From Laceyella putida (GTDB lineage Bacteria > Bacillota > Bacilli > Thermoactinomycetales > Thermoactinomycetaceae), in contig NZ_JBHTBW010000019.1 of the NCBI RefSeq assembly GCF_042665195.1, positions 186,001-250,000 on the forward strand: a stretch of DNA of 64,000 bases, in the 5' to 3' direction. The notes under the pieces are model-generated. The model did no database searches. It was not told where the DNA came from and worked only from the letters and a program-made list of their open reading frames with translations. Positions 8,487 through 17,325 of this stretch are shown here, in pieces. The translations under genes and the position numbers were made by a program. Numbering within the stretch: position 1 is the stretch's first letter; the number at the start of each line of letters is the position of its first letter.

Positions 8487-9680
8487 ATGAAACGAGTCGA
8501 TTGGACCTTGAATTTCTTCCTGTGCCTTCTCATTATGCTATGGTCAACCCCGGCGTTTGCCACGGAAGAAGAGCCCGGTTCCTCTGTGGTGAACCAGTTG
8601 GTGCGCAGCCAGTTAAACGAATTGCAAGTGGAGCAAGTGGACGAGTTTTGGAAGCAACTGAAGAGCGATTATGGCCAGTATCTCTCTGAACCGCAGGGAC
8701 AAAACATTTTTGATCTTTTGCTGTCACCCAACAAAGAGTTGTCACTGAAACATGTCCTGATGGCGTTTGCGCGCTATTTCTTCCATGAGATTTTGTATAA
8801 CGGCAAACTGCTCGGCACGATCGTGATATTAACGGTGTTAAGCATGCTCTTGCGAACATTGCAGACCGCTTTTGAGCAGAACCAAGTGAGTCAAGTAGCT
8901 TACGCGATTGTGTTCATGGTGCTGATCGTCTTGGCTGCCAACAGTTTTCATGTGGCGGTGGATTCCGCCAAGACGGCGATCGGACGGATGATCGACTTTA
9001 TGCTCGCCTTGGTGCCGATGATGTTGACGCTATTGGTGTCCATGGGCAACTTCGGATCGGTGGCCTTATTCCATCCACTGATCGTGTTCATGATCCATAT
9101 GATTGGCACCTTTATCTACACCGTCGTCTTTCCGTTGCTTTTCTTGTCGGCCATTTTAAGCATCGTCAGCTGTTTGTCCGAAAAGTATAAATTGGATCAC
9201 CTGGCGGGGTTACTGAGGAAAATCAGCGTGTCGGTGTTGGGGGGATTGTTGGCGATTTTTCTCGGCGTGATCTCTATTCAAGGGGCGACCGCCTCGATTG
9301 CCGATGGAGTCACGCTGCGGACAGCCAAGTATATCACAGGGAATTTTGTGCCGGTGGTTGGGCGCACCATTTCAGAAGCGGCAGATACGGTGGTCGGTGC
9401 CTCACTTTTGGTCAAAAACACGATTGGACTAGCAGGTGTACTCATCTTGTTGTTTATTTGCGCGTTTCCCGCATTGAAAATTTTGTCGCTCGCCTTTATC
9501 TACAACTTTACGGCGGCAGTGATGCAACCCTTGGGCAACAGCCCCATCATCGAGAGCCTAAGCACCATTGGCCGCACCCTCATCTATGTTTTTGCCGCGT
9601 TGGCAACGGTGGGCTTGATGTTTTTCTTGGCCATTACAATTATCGTAGCTTCCGGAAATGTCTCGGTGATGATGAGGTAG
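8487..9680 (+). CDS. spoIIIAE: Stage III sporulation protein AE
   Basis: Protein of 397 residues with an N-terminal signal-like segment (FFLCLLIMLWSTPAFATEE), a short extracytoplasmic region and at least six membrane helices. Conserved regions include NIFDLLLSPNKELSLKHVL and ASIADGVTLRTAKYITGNFVPVVGRTISEAADTVVGASLLVKN. This is the large polytopic component of the SpoIIIA complex. Start at ATG 8487 after AAGGATG, 13 bases past spoIIIAD. Confidence 0.95.
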   Translation: MKRVDWTLNFFLCLLIMLWSTPAFATEEEPGSSVVNQLVRSQLNELQVEQVDEFWKQLKSDYGQYLSEPQGQNIFDLLLSPNKELSLKHVLMAFARYFFHEILYNGKLLGTIVILTVLSMLLRTLQTAFEQNQVSQVAYAIVFMVLIVLAANSFHVAVDSAKTAIGRMIDFMLALVPMMLTLLVSMGNFGSVALFHPLIVFMIHMIGTFIYTVVFPLLFLSAILSIVSCLSEKYKLDHLAGLLRKISVSVLGGLLAIFLGVISIQGATASIADGVTLRTAKYITGNFVPVVGRTISEAADTVVGASLLVKNTIGLAGVLILLFICAFPALKILSLAFIYNFTAAVMQPLGNSPIIESLSTIGRTLIYVFAALATVGLMFFLAITIIVASGNVSVMMR

Positions 9681-9690
9681 GTGATCCAAA

Positions 9691-10329
9691 GTGATCGAGT
9701 GGATAAGTGATTGGCTGAAACAGATTATCATTCTGGTGTTGATTGCGACGTTTATCGATTTGTTGCTGCCCAACAATGCCCTGGATCGTTATGTCAAGTT
9801 GGTGATGGGGCTGCTCATCATCATGGCCATCCTGACACCCATCTTCCAATTGTTGACGCAAGATTTGGACTTGTCGGCGCTGGCTTTTGCCAATGTACCA
9901 GCAGAGCAAAAACAAATGGCCTCCCTTCACCAAATTCAAGAGCAGAGCAACCAGATGAAAGCGACGCAAGACCGGCTCATTCAAGAGCAAACGACGAAGC
10001 AGATGGAGCTGAACGTCACAGAACAAGTGGAGCAAAAGTTTGGCGTGGAAGTGATGGAAGCCAAGGTCGCGTTGCAAACTGGGCCAGAGGGCATGGCCCA
10101 GATTAAACACATCCACGTGATGGCCCGTGTGCCGATATCTCCTCACTCCGCCGCTGAAGGCAAACCGATTCAACCCGTACATATTGCGGTTGGCGAAGGG
10201 GAAACGGTTCCCGCTTCAGGGCGGGTGGAGCAAGCGGGGCAAGCGTTCATTTCCAAAATCTCAACTTACCTTTCGGATGTTTGGCATCTGCGGCGAGAAC
10301 AAGTGCATGTGGTGGTGGATGCGCTTTAG
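9691..10329 (+). CDS. spoIIIAF: Stage III sporulation protein AF
   Basis: Protein of 212 residues with a GTG start. Two N-terminal membrane helices (IIILVLIATFIDLLLPNNALDRYVKLVMGLLIIMAILTPIFQLL) precede a soluble domain rich in glutamine and charged residues. That domain is known in the family to adopt a ring-building-motif-like fold facing the intermembrane space. It lies 11 bases after spoIIIAE and 24 before spoIIIAG. Confidence 0.93.
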   Translation: MIEWISDWLKQIIILVLIATFIDLLLPNNALDRYVKLVMGLLIIMAILTPIFQLLTQDLDLSALAFANVPAEQKQMASLHQIQEQSNQMKATQDRLIQEQTTKQMELNVTEQVEQKFGVEVMEAKVALQTGPEGMAQIKHIHVMARVPISPHSAAEGKPIQPVHIAVGEGETVPASGRVEQAGQAFISKISTYLSDVWHLRREQVHVVVDAL

Positions 10330-10352
10330 GGCAAAGTGGGAGGTGAAGCAAA

Positions 10353-10967
10353 TTGCTCAGTAAATGGATGAAACGGTTGGAAGCAAAAATGGGAAGCAGC
10401 GACAAGCAGAAAAGTAAGTTGGGATGGATGGTGATCTTAGGGGGAGCCGGTGTGGCAATCATGTTGTTCTCTTCGTTCATCGGGGTGAAAGAAAATGCCA
10501 CGCCGCCTGATCCGATGAGTGTAATGCCCACGTCAGCCAAGCCTCAAGCGAAACAGCCAGTATCGACCATGCAGGATTACGAACGGCAGGTTGAACAACA
10601 ATTGGCGGAAGTGCTGAGCAAAATTGTCGGCGTGGACGATGTCTCGGTTGTTGTCAACCTCGATTCGACCGAGGAAGAAGTGGTGCAAACCGATGAGCGC
10701 CAATCAGAGCAAGTGACGACAGAACGGGACAAATCAGGAGGCAATCGCTCCATTACGCAAAACACCCGTGACAAAAAGACGGCTTATTATCGCAATGAAA
10801 ATGGCGAGCGGCCCGTCGTCGTGAAGAGGCTCAAGCCCAAAGTGCGCGGCGTGCTGGTCGTGGCGCGCGGGGTGGAAAACCTGCAAGTCAAGGCCATTGT
10901 GATTGAAGCCATCCAGCGCACCTTGGATGTTCCCATGCACCGCATTTCCGTTTTGCCAAAAGGATAA
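10353..10967 (+). CDS. spoIIIAG: Stage III sporulation protein AG
   Basis: Protein of 204 residues with a TTG start behind GGGAGGTG. One membrane helix (LGWMVILGGAGVAIMLFSSFIG) precedes an intermembrane-space domain with the ring-building-motif sequence QLAEVLSKIVGVDDVSVVVNLDSTEEEVV, an insertion and PKVRGVLVVARGVENLQVKAIVIEAIQRTLDVP. SpoIIIAG is known to form the large ring of the feeding-tube channel. Confidence 0.95.
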   Translation: MLSKWMKRLEAKMGSSDKQKSKLGWMVILGGAGVAIMLFSSFIGVKENATPPDPMSVMPTSAKPQAKQPVSTMQDYERQVEQQLAEVLSKIVGVDDVSVVVNLDSTEEEVVQTDERQSEQVTTERDKSGGNRSITQNTRDKKTAYYRNENGERPVVVKRLKPKVRGVLVVARGVENLQVKAIVIEAIQRTLDVPMHRISVLPKG

Positions 10968-10979
10968 GGAGGGTTAAAC

Positions 10980-11543
10980 ATGTCAGTGAATAAACAAACG
11001 GTATGGCTGGTAACCATGTTGTCGATTATGGTGGTGTTGTCCGCCTATTACATTGTGACGGGGCCCGTGGAACCTGTCCGCCAAGTGACCAATCAAGTGA
11101 AGCAAACGGCGACAGGCGTCGATGTCAACATTAAACCGATCGATCAGCCCGCCGCCAATGCAGGGTCCAAAGACTTGTTGAACAAGAAGGACGAAGGTGA
11201 CTACTTTGTGGGGTATCAGTTGCAACGGAGCACGCTGCGACAAAAAATGGTTGAAGACTACATGAAGGTCTTGACCAATCCCGATGCGTCAGAAAAAGAG
11301 TTGCAGGAAGCCAACCGAAAAATTGAGGAATTGATGAAAGTGGACAATGCGGAAACGGTAATGGAAGAACTGATTCGTCAAGAGGGTTTCCGCGATGCCG
11401 TGGTTGTCAGCAACAATCCGCATGTCGATGTCGTCGTACAGACCGAGCAGTTGAGCAGAGCGCAAGTGGTGAAGCTGATCAGTTTGGTGAAACAGCATCT
11501 CAATGTGTCACCGCTCAACGTATCGGTTGCTTTTCGGAAGTGA
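10980..11543 (+). CDS. spoIIIAH: Stage III sporulation protein AH (SpoIIQ partner)
   Basis: Protein of 187 residues with one N-terminal helix (VWLVTMLSIMVVLSAYYIVTG), a linker, and a YscJ/FliF-like domain: DNAETVMEELIRQEGFRDAVVVSNNPHVDVVVQTEQLSRAQVVKLISLV. In B. subtilis it binds SpoIIQ across the septum. AAGGAGG precedes the ATG. Last operon gene, followed by two terminators. Confidence 0.95.
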   Translation: MSVNKQTVWLVTMLSIMVVLSAYYIVTGPVEPVRQVTNQVKQTATGVDVNIKPIDQPAANAGSKDLLNKKDEGDYFVGYQLQRSTLRQKMVEDYMKVLTNPDASEKELQEANRKIEELMKVDNAETVMEELIRQEGFRDAVVVSNNPHVDVVVQTEQLSRAQVVKLISLVKQHLNVSPLNVSVAFRK

Positions 11544-11552
11544 ATGGGCGAG

Positions 11553-11590
11553 AGAGCCGGTTTTCTTTAAGGAAACTGGCTCTTTTTATA
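11553..11590 (+). terminator. Intrinsic terminator of the spoIIIA operon
   Basis: AGAGCCGGTTTTC (11553-11565) pairs with GGAAACTGGCTCT (11571-11583) with one mismatch, followed by TTTTTAT. Confidence 0.9.
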
Positions 11591-11593
11591 TAA

Positions 11594-11623
11594 AAAAGCG
11601 TTTGGACGAGGCCAAACGCTTTT
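11594..11623. terminator. Second hairpin terminator after spoIIIAH
   Basis: Perfect 12-bp stem AAAAGCGTTTGG (11594-11605) with CCAAACGCTTTT (11612-11623), in tandem with the preceding terminator. Confidence 0.8.
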
Positions 11624-11811
11624 CTACTAAGGCTACGTTTTTCATCTGGAGGGGAAATGGGATGACTTCTTTATTATACTCGCTGGTCAAATTGAGTGAA
11701 AGATGTTTGTGGTGAAATGTTTTACAATTGTATTAACGTTAACGACTGGATAGAATGGTTGAACATCGGGCGAGAATAAGGGGGAAACCGAGATTGACCA
11801 TCATGTGCGAA

Positions 11812-11828
11812 TTAGTATCAGGTATTAA
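11812..11828. promoter_or_regulatory. Candidate FapR-like operator upstream of accBC
   Basis: TTAGTATCAGGTATTAA is a 17-bp dyad closely resembling the FapR lipid-synthesis operator (TTAGTACCTGATACTAA type, from memory). It lies about 190 bases upstream of accB. The 430-base gap 11591-12017 also holds a -10-like TATAAT (11979-11984) and the dyad AACGTTA-N6-TAGCGTT (11957-11976). A 17-codon frame at 11661 is too short to support. Confidence 0.45.
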
Positions 11829-12017
11829 AAGTTGATATTAGATTTGGAAACAAGTAGGATGGATGTGTAAGTGATTTTGAAGCTATTTCTGCAAGGATGA
11901 AGGAAGAACCAGGTGAGTGACCGATTCCTGTCAAGGGGTGGTCAAACCACTAAAAAAACGTTATGCTATTAGCGTTATTATAATGTATCCTTGACCAAGA
12001 AATCACAAGGAGTGAAT

Positions 12018-12533
12018 ATGATGGCATTTAAAATGCATGAGATTCGCGAACTGATTCGACTGATCGATGAGTCGAGTATTGAAGAATTCGAAATCGATAA
12101 CGACGGCACCAAAATAACCATTAAAAAAGCCGGCGAACGAGCCGTGGCGGTCGCGTCACAAGCGCCTGCCAATGTGGTCGCAACCCCTCCCGCTCCGGAG
12201 GCTCCCTTAACCGCCCCACAAGCGCCGGTAACCGAAGAAGCGCCACAAGTGGCAGCGTCCGCTAAAGCGGAAGAAAATGTGGATGACGCTAACTTACATA
12301 AAATCGTTTCTCCCATGGTCGGCACGTTTTATCGCGCCCCCGCACCAGATGCCGATCCGTATGTGAAAGAAGGCGACACCGTCAACGCAGAGTCTGTTGT
12401 CTGCATCGTAGAGGCGATGAAATTGATGAACGAGATCGAAGCAGAGGTGCGTGGAACCATTGTGAAAGTTCTCGTGGAAAACGGTCAGCTGGTTGAGTTC
12501 GGGCAACCTCTGTTCCTGGTGAAAACATCATAG
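12018..12533 (+). CDS. accB: Biotin carboxyl carrier protein of acetyl-CoA carboxylase
   Basis: About 171 residues. The N-terminal helical part (KMHEIRELIRLIDESSIEEFEI) is followed by an Ala/Pro-rich linker at residues 45-85 and a C-terminal biotinyl domain. The biotin-accepting lysine lies in the motif EAMKLMNEIEAEV. It carries carboxybiotin between AccC and the carboxyltransferase in fatty-acid synthesis. AGGAGTG precedes two adjacent ATGs (12018, 12021); either may be used. accC follows 22 bases later. Confidence 0.96.
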   Translation: MMAFKMHEIRELIRLIDESSIEEFEIDNDGTKITIKKAGERAVAVASQAPANVVATPPAPEAPLTAPQAPVTEEAPQVAASAKAEENVDDANLHKIVSPMVGTFYRAPAPDADPYVKEGDTVNAESVVCIVEAMKLMNEIEAEVRGTIVKVLVENGQLVEFGQPLFLVKTS

Positions 12534-12555
12534 GCCAAGGGAGGAGGTTCATTCG

Positions 12556-13923
12556 ATGTTTAAGAAAGTGTTAATAGCCAACCGTGGTGAGATTGCCGTT
12601 CGCATCATTCGCGCTTGTCGCGAATTGGGAATCAGCACTGTTGCCGTATATTCGGAAGCGGATCGCGAAGCGCTGCACGTGACCTTGGCAGATGAAGCCT
12701 ATTGCATCGGACCCGCGATGGCGCGAGACAGCTATTTAAATATGACTAACCTGCTCAGCACGGCAACGTTAGTGGGAGCCGACGCGATTCACCCAGGTTA
12801 CGGTTTCTTGGCGGAAAACGCGGATTTTGCGGAGTTGTGCATGGCATGCAACATTACATTTATCGGCCCATCGCCCGATGCGATCATCAAGATGGGGGAT
12901 AAAACCACGGCGAGAGATACCATGAAAGCGGCCGGTGTACCCACCGTGCCGGGAACCGAAGGGGTTATTCAAGACCTTGACGAGGCGGCCAAAACCGCGG
13001 GCGAGATCGGCTATCCCGTTATTGTGAAAGCCACGGCGGGCGGTGGTGGAAAAGGGATGCGGGTCGTTTACAATGAAGATGAGCTGAAACGGGCGATTAC
13101 TTTAGCGCAAAAAGAAGCGGAAGCCAACTTTGGCAATCCAGGGGTCTATTTGGAAAAGTTTTTGGTGGAACCCCGCCATATCGAAATCCAAGTCCTGGCT
13201 GACAATTACGGCAACGTGATTCATTTGGGTGAACGGGATTGTTCCATTCAGCGCCGATACCAAAAGCTGATCGAAGAGGCGCCATCCCCCGCATTAAGTG
13301 AAGAGTTGCGCTCCCGAATGGGTGAAGCGGCCGTAAAAGCGGCGGAATCTGTTCAATACTCCGGAGCGGGAACAGTCGAATTCCTGCTGGATAAAGAAGG
13401 CCATTTCTACTTTATGGAGATGAACACCCGGATTCAAGTGGAACATCCCGTGACTGAGCTGATTACGGGCATCGATTTGGTAAAAGAACAGATTCGCATC
13501 GCCGCGGGCGAAAAGCTACAATGGAAACAAGAAGACGTACAATTTGACGGCTGGTCCATTGAATGTCGGATCAATGCCGAACGCCCGGACAAAAACTTTA
13601 TGCCGTCCCCGGGAAAGATCCAATTTTACCTGCCACCTGGTGGAAATGGCGTCCGCATTGACAGCGCGTGCTACCAAGGGTATCAGATTTCTCCTTTTTA
13701 CGATTCCATGGTGGCTAAACTCATTGTATGGGGAAAAGATCGGCAGGAGGCGCTTGAACGCATGAACCGCGCACTCAAAGAATTTGCGATCGATGGGGTT
13801 CACACGACGATTCCGTTCCATCTCAAGGTCTTAAACCATCCCAAGTTCGTGTCGGGTGATTTCCATATCCAATTCTTGGAGACTACCAATTTAGATGAGG
13901 AGAGTATCGATCGGCATGAGTGA
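12556..13923 (+). CDS. accC: Acetyl-CoA carboxylase biotin carboxylase subunit
   Basis: ATP-grasp enzyme of 455 residues that carboxylates biotin on AccB. Diagnostic features: FKKVLIANRGEIAVRIIRA at the N-terminus, the glycine-rich ATP loop KATAGGGGKGMRVV, ERDCSIQRRYQKLIEEAPSP, and the catalytic region MEMNTRIQVEHPVTE. Length is normal. GGGAGGAGG precedes the ATG. The 3' end overlaps the start of yqhY by eight bases. Confidence 0.97.
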   Translation: MFKKVLIANRGEIAVRIIRACRELGISTVAVYSEADREALHVTLADEAYCIGPAMARDSYLNMTNLLSTATLVGADAIHPGYGFLAENADFAELCMACNITFIGPSPDAIIKMGDKTTARDTMKAAGVPTVPGTEGVIQDLDEAAKTAGEIGYPVIVKATAGGGGKGMRVVYNEDELKRAITLAQKEAEANFGNPGVYLEKFLVEPRHIEIQVLADNYGNVIHLGERDCSIQRRYQKLIEEAPSPALSEELRSRMGEAAVKAAESVQYSGAGTVEFLLDKEGHFYFMEMNTRIQVEHPVTELITGIDLVKEQIRIAAGEKLQWKQEDVQFDGWSIECRINAERPDKNFMPSPGKIQFYLPPGGNGVRIDSACYQGYQISPFYDSMVAKLIVWGKDRQEALERMNRALKEFAIDGVHTTIPFHLKVLNHPKFVSGDFHIQFLETTNLDEESIDRHE

Positions 13924-14287
13924 ATTATATCATTATGATGCGAACCAGCTAGGCAAAGTAGAGATTGCCCCGGAAGTGATACAATTGATTTCGGGCATCG
14001 CGGCTTCCCGTGTGGAAGGGGTCATCAGTTTGAGCGGGGGTGTGGTTGGCGACATCAACCAACTGCTTGGCCGCAAAAACCTGAAAAAAGGGATCCGTGT
14101 GGATCTGGAAGAGCAACTTACGATTGATTTGGCTGTCGTTGTCCAATACGGCTACCATATTCCCGATGTGGGCCGTGAAATTCAAGAGCAAGTGAAATCG
14201 GCGGTGGAAAGCATGACAGGCTTGGCCGTCGATAAAGTGATTGTTCGTGTGGACGGCATCAAGATGCCACAAGAGAAAACGGAGTAA
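13916..14287 (+). CDS. yqhY: Asp23/Gls24 family protein (YqhY-like)
   Basis: A 123-residue Asp23/Gls24 protein: GKVEIAPEVIQLISGIAASRVEGVISLSGG, then LAVVVQYGYHIPDVGREIQEQVKSAVESMTGLAVDKVIVRVDGI. In B. subtilis YqhY sits beside accBC and influences acetyl-CoA carboxylase homeostasis; the same position here suggests the same role. ATG 13916 overlaps the accC stop. An in-frame start at 13895 would add seven residues. Confidence 0.9.
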   Translation: MSELYHYDANQLGKVEIAPEVIQLISGIAASRVEGVISLSGGVVGDINQLLGRKNLKKGIRVDLEEQLTIDLAVVVQYGYHIPDVGREIQEQVKSAVESMTGLAVDKVIVRVDGIKMPQEKTE

Positions 14288-14447
14288 AAACAAAAGAGAC
14301 GCAACCCCTTGGACGGGCATCAGCTGAATTGCCCATGCAAGAGATCGAACTCATCTGGATAAGATATGAACAAGCGAGTGCCACTCAGAACGGGTGAAGA
14401 GTGAGATCAACCATGCTCGATAAAATGGATGCGTCATATTATGGGAC

Positions 14448-14477
14448 CGGGCAGACTCTGCTCGGGCTTCTTTTTGG
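14448..14477 (+). terminator. Possible weak terminator/attenuator before nusB
   Basis: The segment CCGGGCAGACTCTGCTCGGG can fold on itself and is followed by CTTCTTTTT just before the nusB ribosome-binding site. The stem is imperfect. The rest of 14288-14489 shows no gene. Confidence 0.35.
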
Positions 14478-14489
14478 AGGAAGGTTTTA

Positions 14490-14924
14490 ATGAGCAGAAG
14501 AACCGCACGCGAAAGAGTGATTCAGGCATTGTACGAATGCGATTTTCATCCTGATGAAGAAACGAATGTGATCCAGGCGAGAGGAGAAAAATTGGCGCAA
14601 GAAGATCGTTCGTTTTATCTCCGGTTGGCCCAAGGAGTGAGGGAGCATCAGGCGACCATCGATTCGATGATTGAAAGCCACCTTAAGGAAGGTTGGTCGC
14701 TCGCCCGCATTTCTTCCGTTGACCGTGCCGTTTTGCGTTTGGCGGTATACGAGTTGATGTATGAGACGGATATTCCGCATGCCGCTGTTCTCAATGAAGC
14801 GGTGGATTTGGCAAAAGCGTTCAGCGGTGTGGAATCGGGCCGCTTCGTAAATGGAGTGTTGGGTAGACTGGTGGCCGGCTTGAAGCCGCCCCAGCCCATG
14901 GGTGAACAAGAAATTGAGACTTAA
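14490..14924 (+). CDS. nusB: Transcription antitermination factor NusB
   Basis: All-helical 144-residue protein that binds boxA RNA with NusE in rRNA antitermination. Recognised by RRTARERVIQALYECDF at the N-terminus and by ISSVDRAVLRLAVYELMYETDIPHAAVLNEAVDLAKAFSGVESGRFVNGVLG. TTGGAGGAAGG precedes the ATG. It is followed by a short strong terminator, so it is separated from folD. Confidence 0.97.
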   Translation: MSRRTARERVIQALYECDFHPDEETNVIQARGEKLAQEDRSFYLRLAQGVREHQATIDSMIESHLKEGWSLARISSVDRAVLRLAVYELMYETDIPHAAVLNEAVDLAKAFSGVESGRFVNGVLGRLVAGLKPPQPMGEQEIET

Positions 14925-14926
14925 AC

Positions 14927-14953
14927 GAGGGGTAAATCCCCTCTCATTTTTTC
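14927..14953 (+). terminator. Intrinsic terminator of nusB
   Basis: GAGGGG (14927-14932) and CCCCTC (14938-14943) with a five-base loop, followed by TCATTTTTTC. Confidence 0.8.
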
Positions 14954-14983
14954 TTTACATCTATATATGAACAGGATAAACTG

Positions 14984-15014
14984 AACATTAATAGGTTGAA
15001 TTGCTATTAATGTT
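14984..15014. promoter_or_regulatory. Perfect 11-bp inverted repeat upstream of folD
   Basis: AACATTAATAG (14984-14994) and CTATTAATGTT (15004-15014) are perfect reverse complements separated by nine bases, ending 21 bases before the folD start. There is no T tract, so it looks like an operator or a 5'-leader hairpin rather than a terminator. The binding factor is unknown. Confidence 0.5.
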
Positions 15015-15035
15015 AAGAAATAAGGGTGTGAAAAA

Positions 15036-15884
15036 ATGACAGCAACCATTATTGATGGGAAAGCCATTGCACAAGCGGTAAAAAGAAACCTGAAAGGCGA
15101 AGCGGACCAATTGAAGGGGAAAGGCGTCATTCCAAGCCTGACGGTGGTGTTGGTCGGAAACCATCCGGCCTCCGAATCGTATGTGAAAGGTAAAATCCGC
15201 GCTTCTGAAGAAGTGGGGATCAACTCCCAGCTCATTCGCTTGGAATCGTCTATTTCCGAACGAGCGTTGTTGGACCAGATTGAACAACTCAATGCGGACC
15301 CAAGCGTTCATGGCATTCTGGTGCAATTGCCGTTGCCTGACCATATCAATCCGGATAGAGTGATTGCCACCATCTCGCCGGCCAAGGATGTGGATGGGTT
15401 CACGCCAATCAATGTCGGCAATTTGGTTATTGGACAAGAGGCGTTCTTGCCTTGCACGCCTTTTGGCATTATGGAATTGTTAAAGCAAAGCGGCACAGAG
15501 ATTGCGGGAAAACATGCGGTAGTGGTTGGCCGCAGCAATATTGTAGGCAAGCCGATTTCCTTGCTCTTGCAACGGGCCGATGCCACCGTAACGATGTGTC
15601 ATTCCCGCACCGTGGACTTGGCTTCATATACCAGACAAGCGGATATTTTAATCGCGGCGGTGGGCCGGCCGGAGATGCTTACAAGAGAGCATGTCAAGCC
15701 AGGAGCCGTGGTGATTGACGTAGGAGTGAACCGCCATCATGGCAAATTGGTCGGCGATGTGAAGTTTGACGAGGTGAAGGAGATCGCCTCCGCGATTACG
15801 CCGGTTCCGGGTGGAGTGGGCCCGATGACGATTGCGATGTTGATGCGCAACACGGTGGAAGCGGCCAAGCGAATTGGCAAATAA
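15036..15884 (+). CDS. folD: Methylenetetrahydrofolate dehydrogenase/cyclohydrolase
   Basis: Bifunctional one-carbon enzyme of 282 residues. The substrate-binding motif VGNHPASESYVKGKIRASEEVG includes the catalytic lysine region; GILVQLPLPDHIN and PAKDVDGFTPINVGNL follow. The NADP-binding Rossmann segment is VVGRSNIVGKPISLLL and the C-terminal signature is PVPGGVGPMTIAMLM. Length is normal. Start at ATG 15036 after AAGGGTGTG. Confidence 0.97.
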   Translation: MTATIIDGKAIAQAVKRNLKGEADQLKGKGVIPSLTVVLVGNHPASESYVKGKIRASEEVGINSQLIRLESSISERALLDQIEQLNADPSVHGILVQLPLPDHINPDRVIATISPAKDVDGFTPINVGNLVIGQEAFLPCTPFGIMELLKQSGTEIAGKHAVVVGRSNIVGKPISLLLQRADATVTMCHSRTVDLASYTRQADILIAAVGRPEMLTREHVKPGAVVIDVGVNRHHGKLVGDVKFDEVKEIASAITPVPGGVGPMTIAMLMRNTVEAAKRIGK

Positions 15885-15957
15885 GCGTAGACGGTTTTGC
15901 CGGAACATGTTATGGTGAGAATGGCTTCAACCATTTTTATTGACGAAGTGAGGGAGC

Positions 15958-17325
15958 ATGATGATCCGTGAGTCCGAACGCGAGGTCTGGTCGGTAACGG
16001 ATTTGGTTCAGCATCTTTACTACAAACTGGAAAACGACGACAGTTTGAAAGGGGTATGGGTGGAAGGGGAAATATCCAACTTCTCGCAACATACCCATAG
16101 TCGCCATATGTATTTTACTTTGAAAGACGAAAACGCCACCCTGAATGCGGTGATGTTTGCCGGAAATAACCGTCGCTTACGGTTTGTCCCCAAAAACGGT
16201 GATCGCGTGTTGGTCAAAGGCTATGTTTCCATCTATCAAAAGGGTGGAAGCTTGCAGTTTTATGCCCAAGACATGCGATTGAGCGGTGTGGGTGACTTGT
16301 ATGTGGCGTTTCAGCGTTTGAAAGAGCAGTTGGCCGCAGAGGGCTTGTTTGAGGCTCCCAAAAAAGCGATTCCTGATTTCCCCAAAACAGTAGGGGTTGT
16401 CACTTCGGCACATGGGGCGGCGGTGCGCGACATCATTTCCACCATGCGCCGCCGCTTCCCGCTTACCCGGATCTTATTGTTTCCTGTGTCCGTTCAAGGG
16501 GAAAAAGCTCCGCATGAAATAGCGGCAGCGATTGAACAGATGAATCTCCATCGGGAAGCGGATGTGCTGATTGTGGGACGGGGAGGCGGCTCGATCGAAG
16601 AGTTGTGGGCATTTAATGAAGAAATTGTGGCCCGCACGATCTATCGCTCAGAATTGCCCATCATCTCAGCCGTGGGCCATGAGACCGATGTGACGATCAG
16701 CGATTTTGTGGCCGATGTGCGTGCGGCAACACCAACCGCTGCGGCCGAACTGGCCGTTCCTCATATCGAGGAGATGGAAGAGCGGGTCGCTTTGTTGAAA
16801 CAACGTTTGCTGAGAGCCCAAGCGTCGGCGCTCAGCCGGGCCAGAGAGCGGTTGGAGAAAAGCGTGGATCATCCCATATTCAAGTACCCTCACGCCCGTT
16901 TGCACCAATATGTGCAACGGCGTGATGAGCTGGAAGCGCGGTTGATGCGCGCCATGGCACAACTGGTCAAAGAAAAGAGCCATCGCTTGGCAAGCGAACG
17001 CGTTCGTCTGGCGACGCACCATCCGCAAGAACGCATCAAGCAAATGAGGGAGAAAATCGCTACCTTAAAACGGCAACATCGGCAGGAAATGATGCGAAAG
17101 CTGAAAGAATGGCGGCAAAAGCATCACTCGTTAGTAGCCCAGTTGGATGCGCTGAGTCCGCTCAAGGTCATGCAACGCGGATATTCGCTCGTCTATCGGC
17201 ATGGGAGCAACCAATTGGTGAAGTCGAGTCAACAGGTGCAACCCGGTGACCTGATCCGTGTTAGATTGGCTGATGGCCAAATCAAATGTCAAGTATGGAG
17301 ATCGGAGGGAAAAAGCGATGAGTGA
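15958..17325 (+). CDS. xseA: Exodeoxyribonuclease VII large subunit
   Basis: Protein of 455 residues. An N-terminal OB fold (LKGVWVEGEISNFSQHTHSRHMYFTLKDENATLNAVMF) is followed by the nuclease domain (VGVVTSAHGAAVRDIISTMRRRFP; IVGRGGGSIEELWAFNEEIVARTIY; SAVGHETDVTISDFVADVRAATPTAAAE), a long basic coiled coil, and a C-terminal LSPLKVMQRGYSLVY segment. It degrades single-stranded DNA with XseB. Two adjacent ATGs follow GAGGGAGC. It overlaps xseB by eight bases. Confidence 0.96.
   Translation: MMIRESEREVWSVTDLVQHLYYKLENDDSLKGVWVEGEISNFSQHTHSRHMYFTLKDENATLNAVMFAGNNRRLRFVPKNGDRVLVKGYVSIYQKGGSLQFYAQDMRLSGVGDLYVAFQRLKEQLAAEGLFEAPKKAIPDFPKTVGVVTSAHGAAVRDIISTMRRRFPLTRILLFPVSVQGEKAPHEIAAAIEQMNLHREADVLIVGRGGGSIEELWAFNEEIVARTIYRSELPIISAVGHETDVTISDFVADVRAATPTAAAELAVPHIEEMEERVALLKQRLLRAQASALSRARERLEKSVDHPIFKYPHARLHQYVQRRDELEARLMRAMAQLVKEKSHRLASERVRLATHHPQERIKQMREKIATLKRQHRQEMMRKLKEWRQKHHSLVAQLDALSPLKVMQRGYSLVYRHGSNQLVKSSQQVQPGDLIRVRLADGQIKCQVWRSEGKSDE

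Noticed and set aside
11661..11714. 17-codon frame with a GGAGGGG upstream
   Set aside because: Too short, with no conserved feature; could be a leader peptide but nothing supports it.
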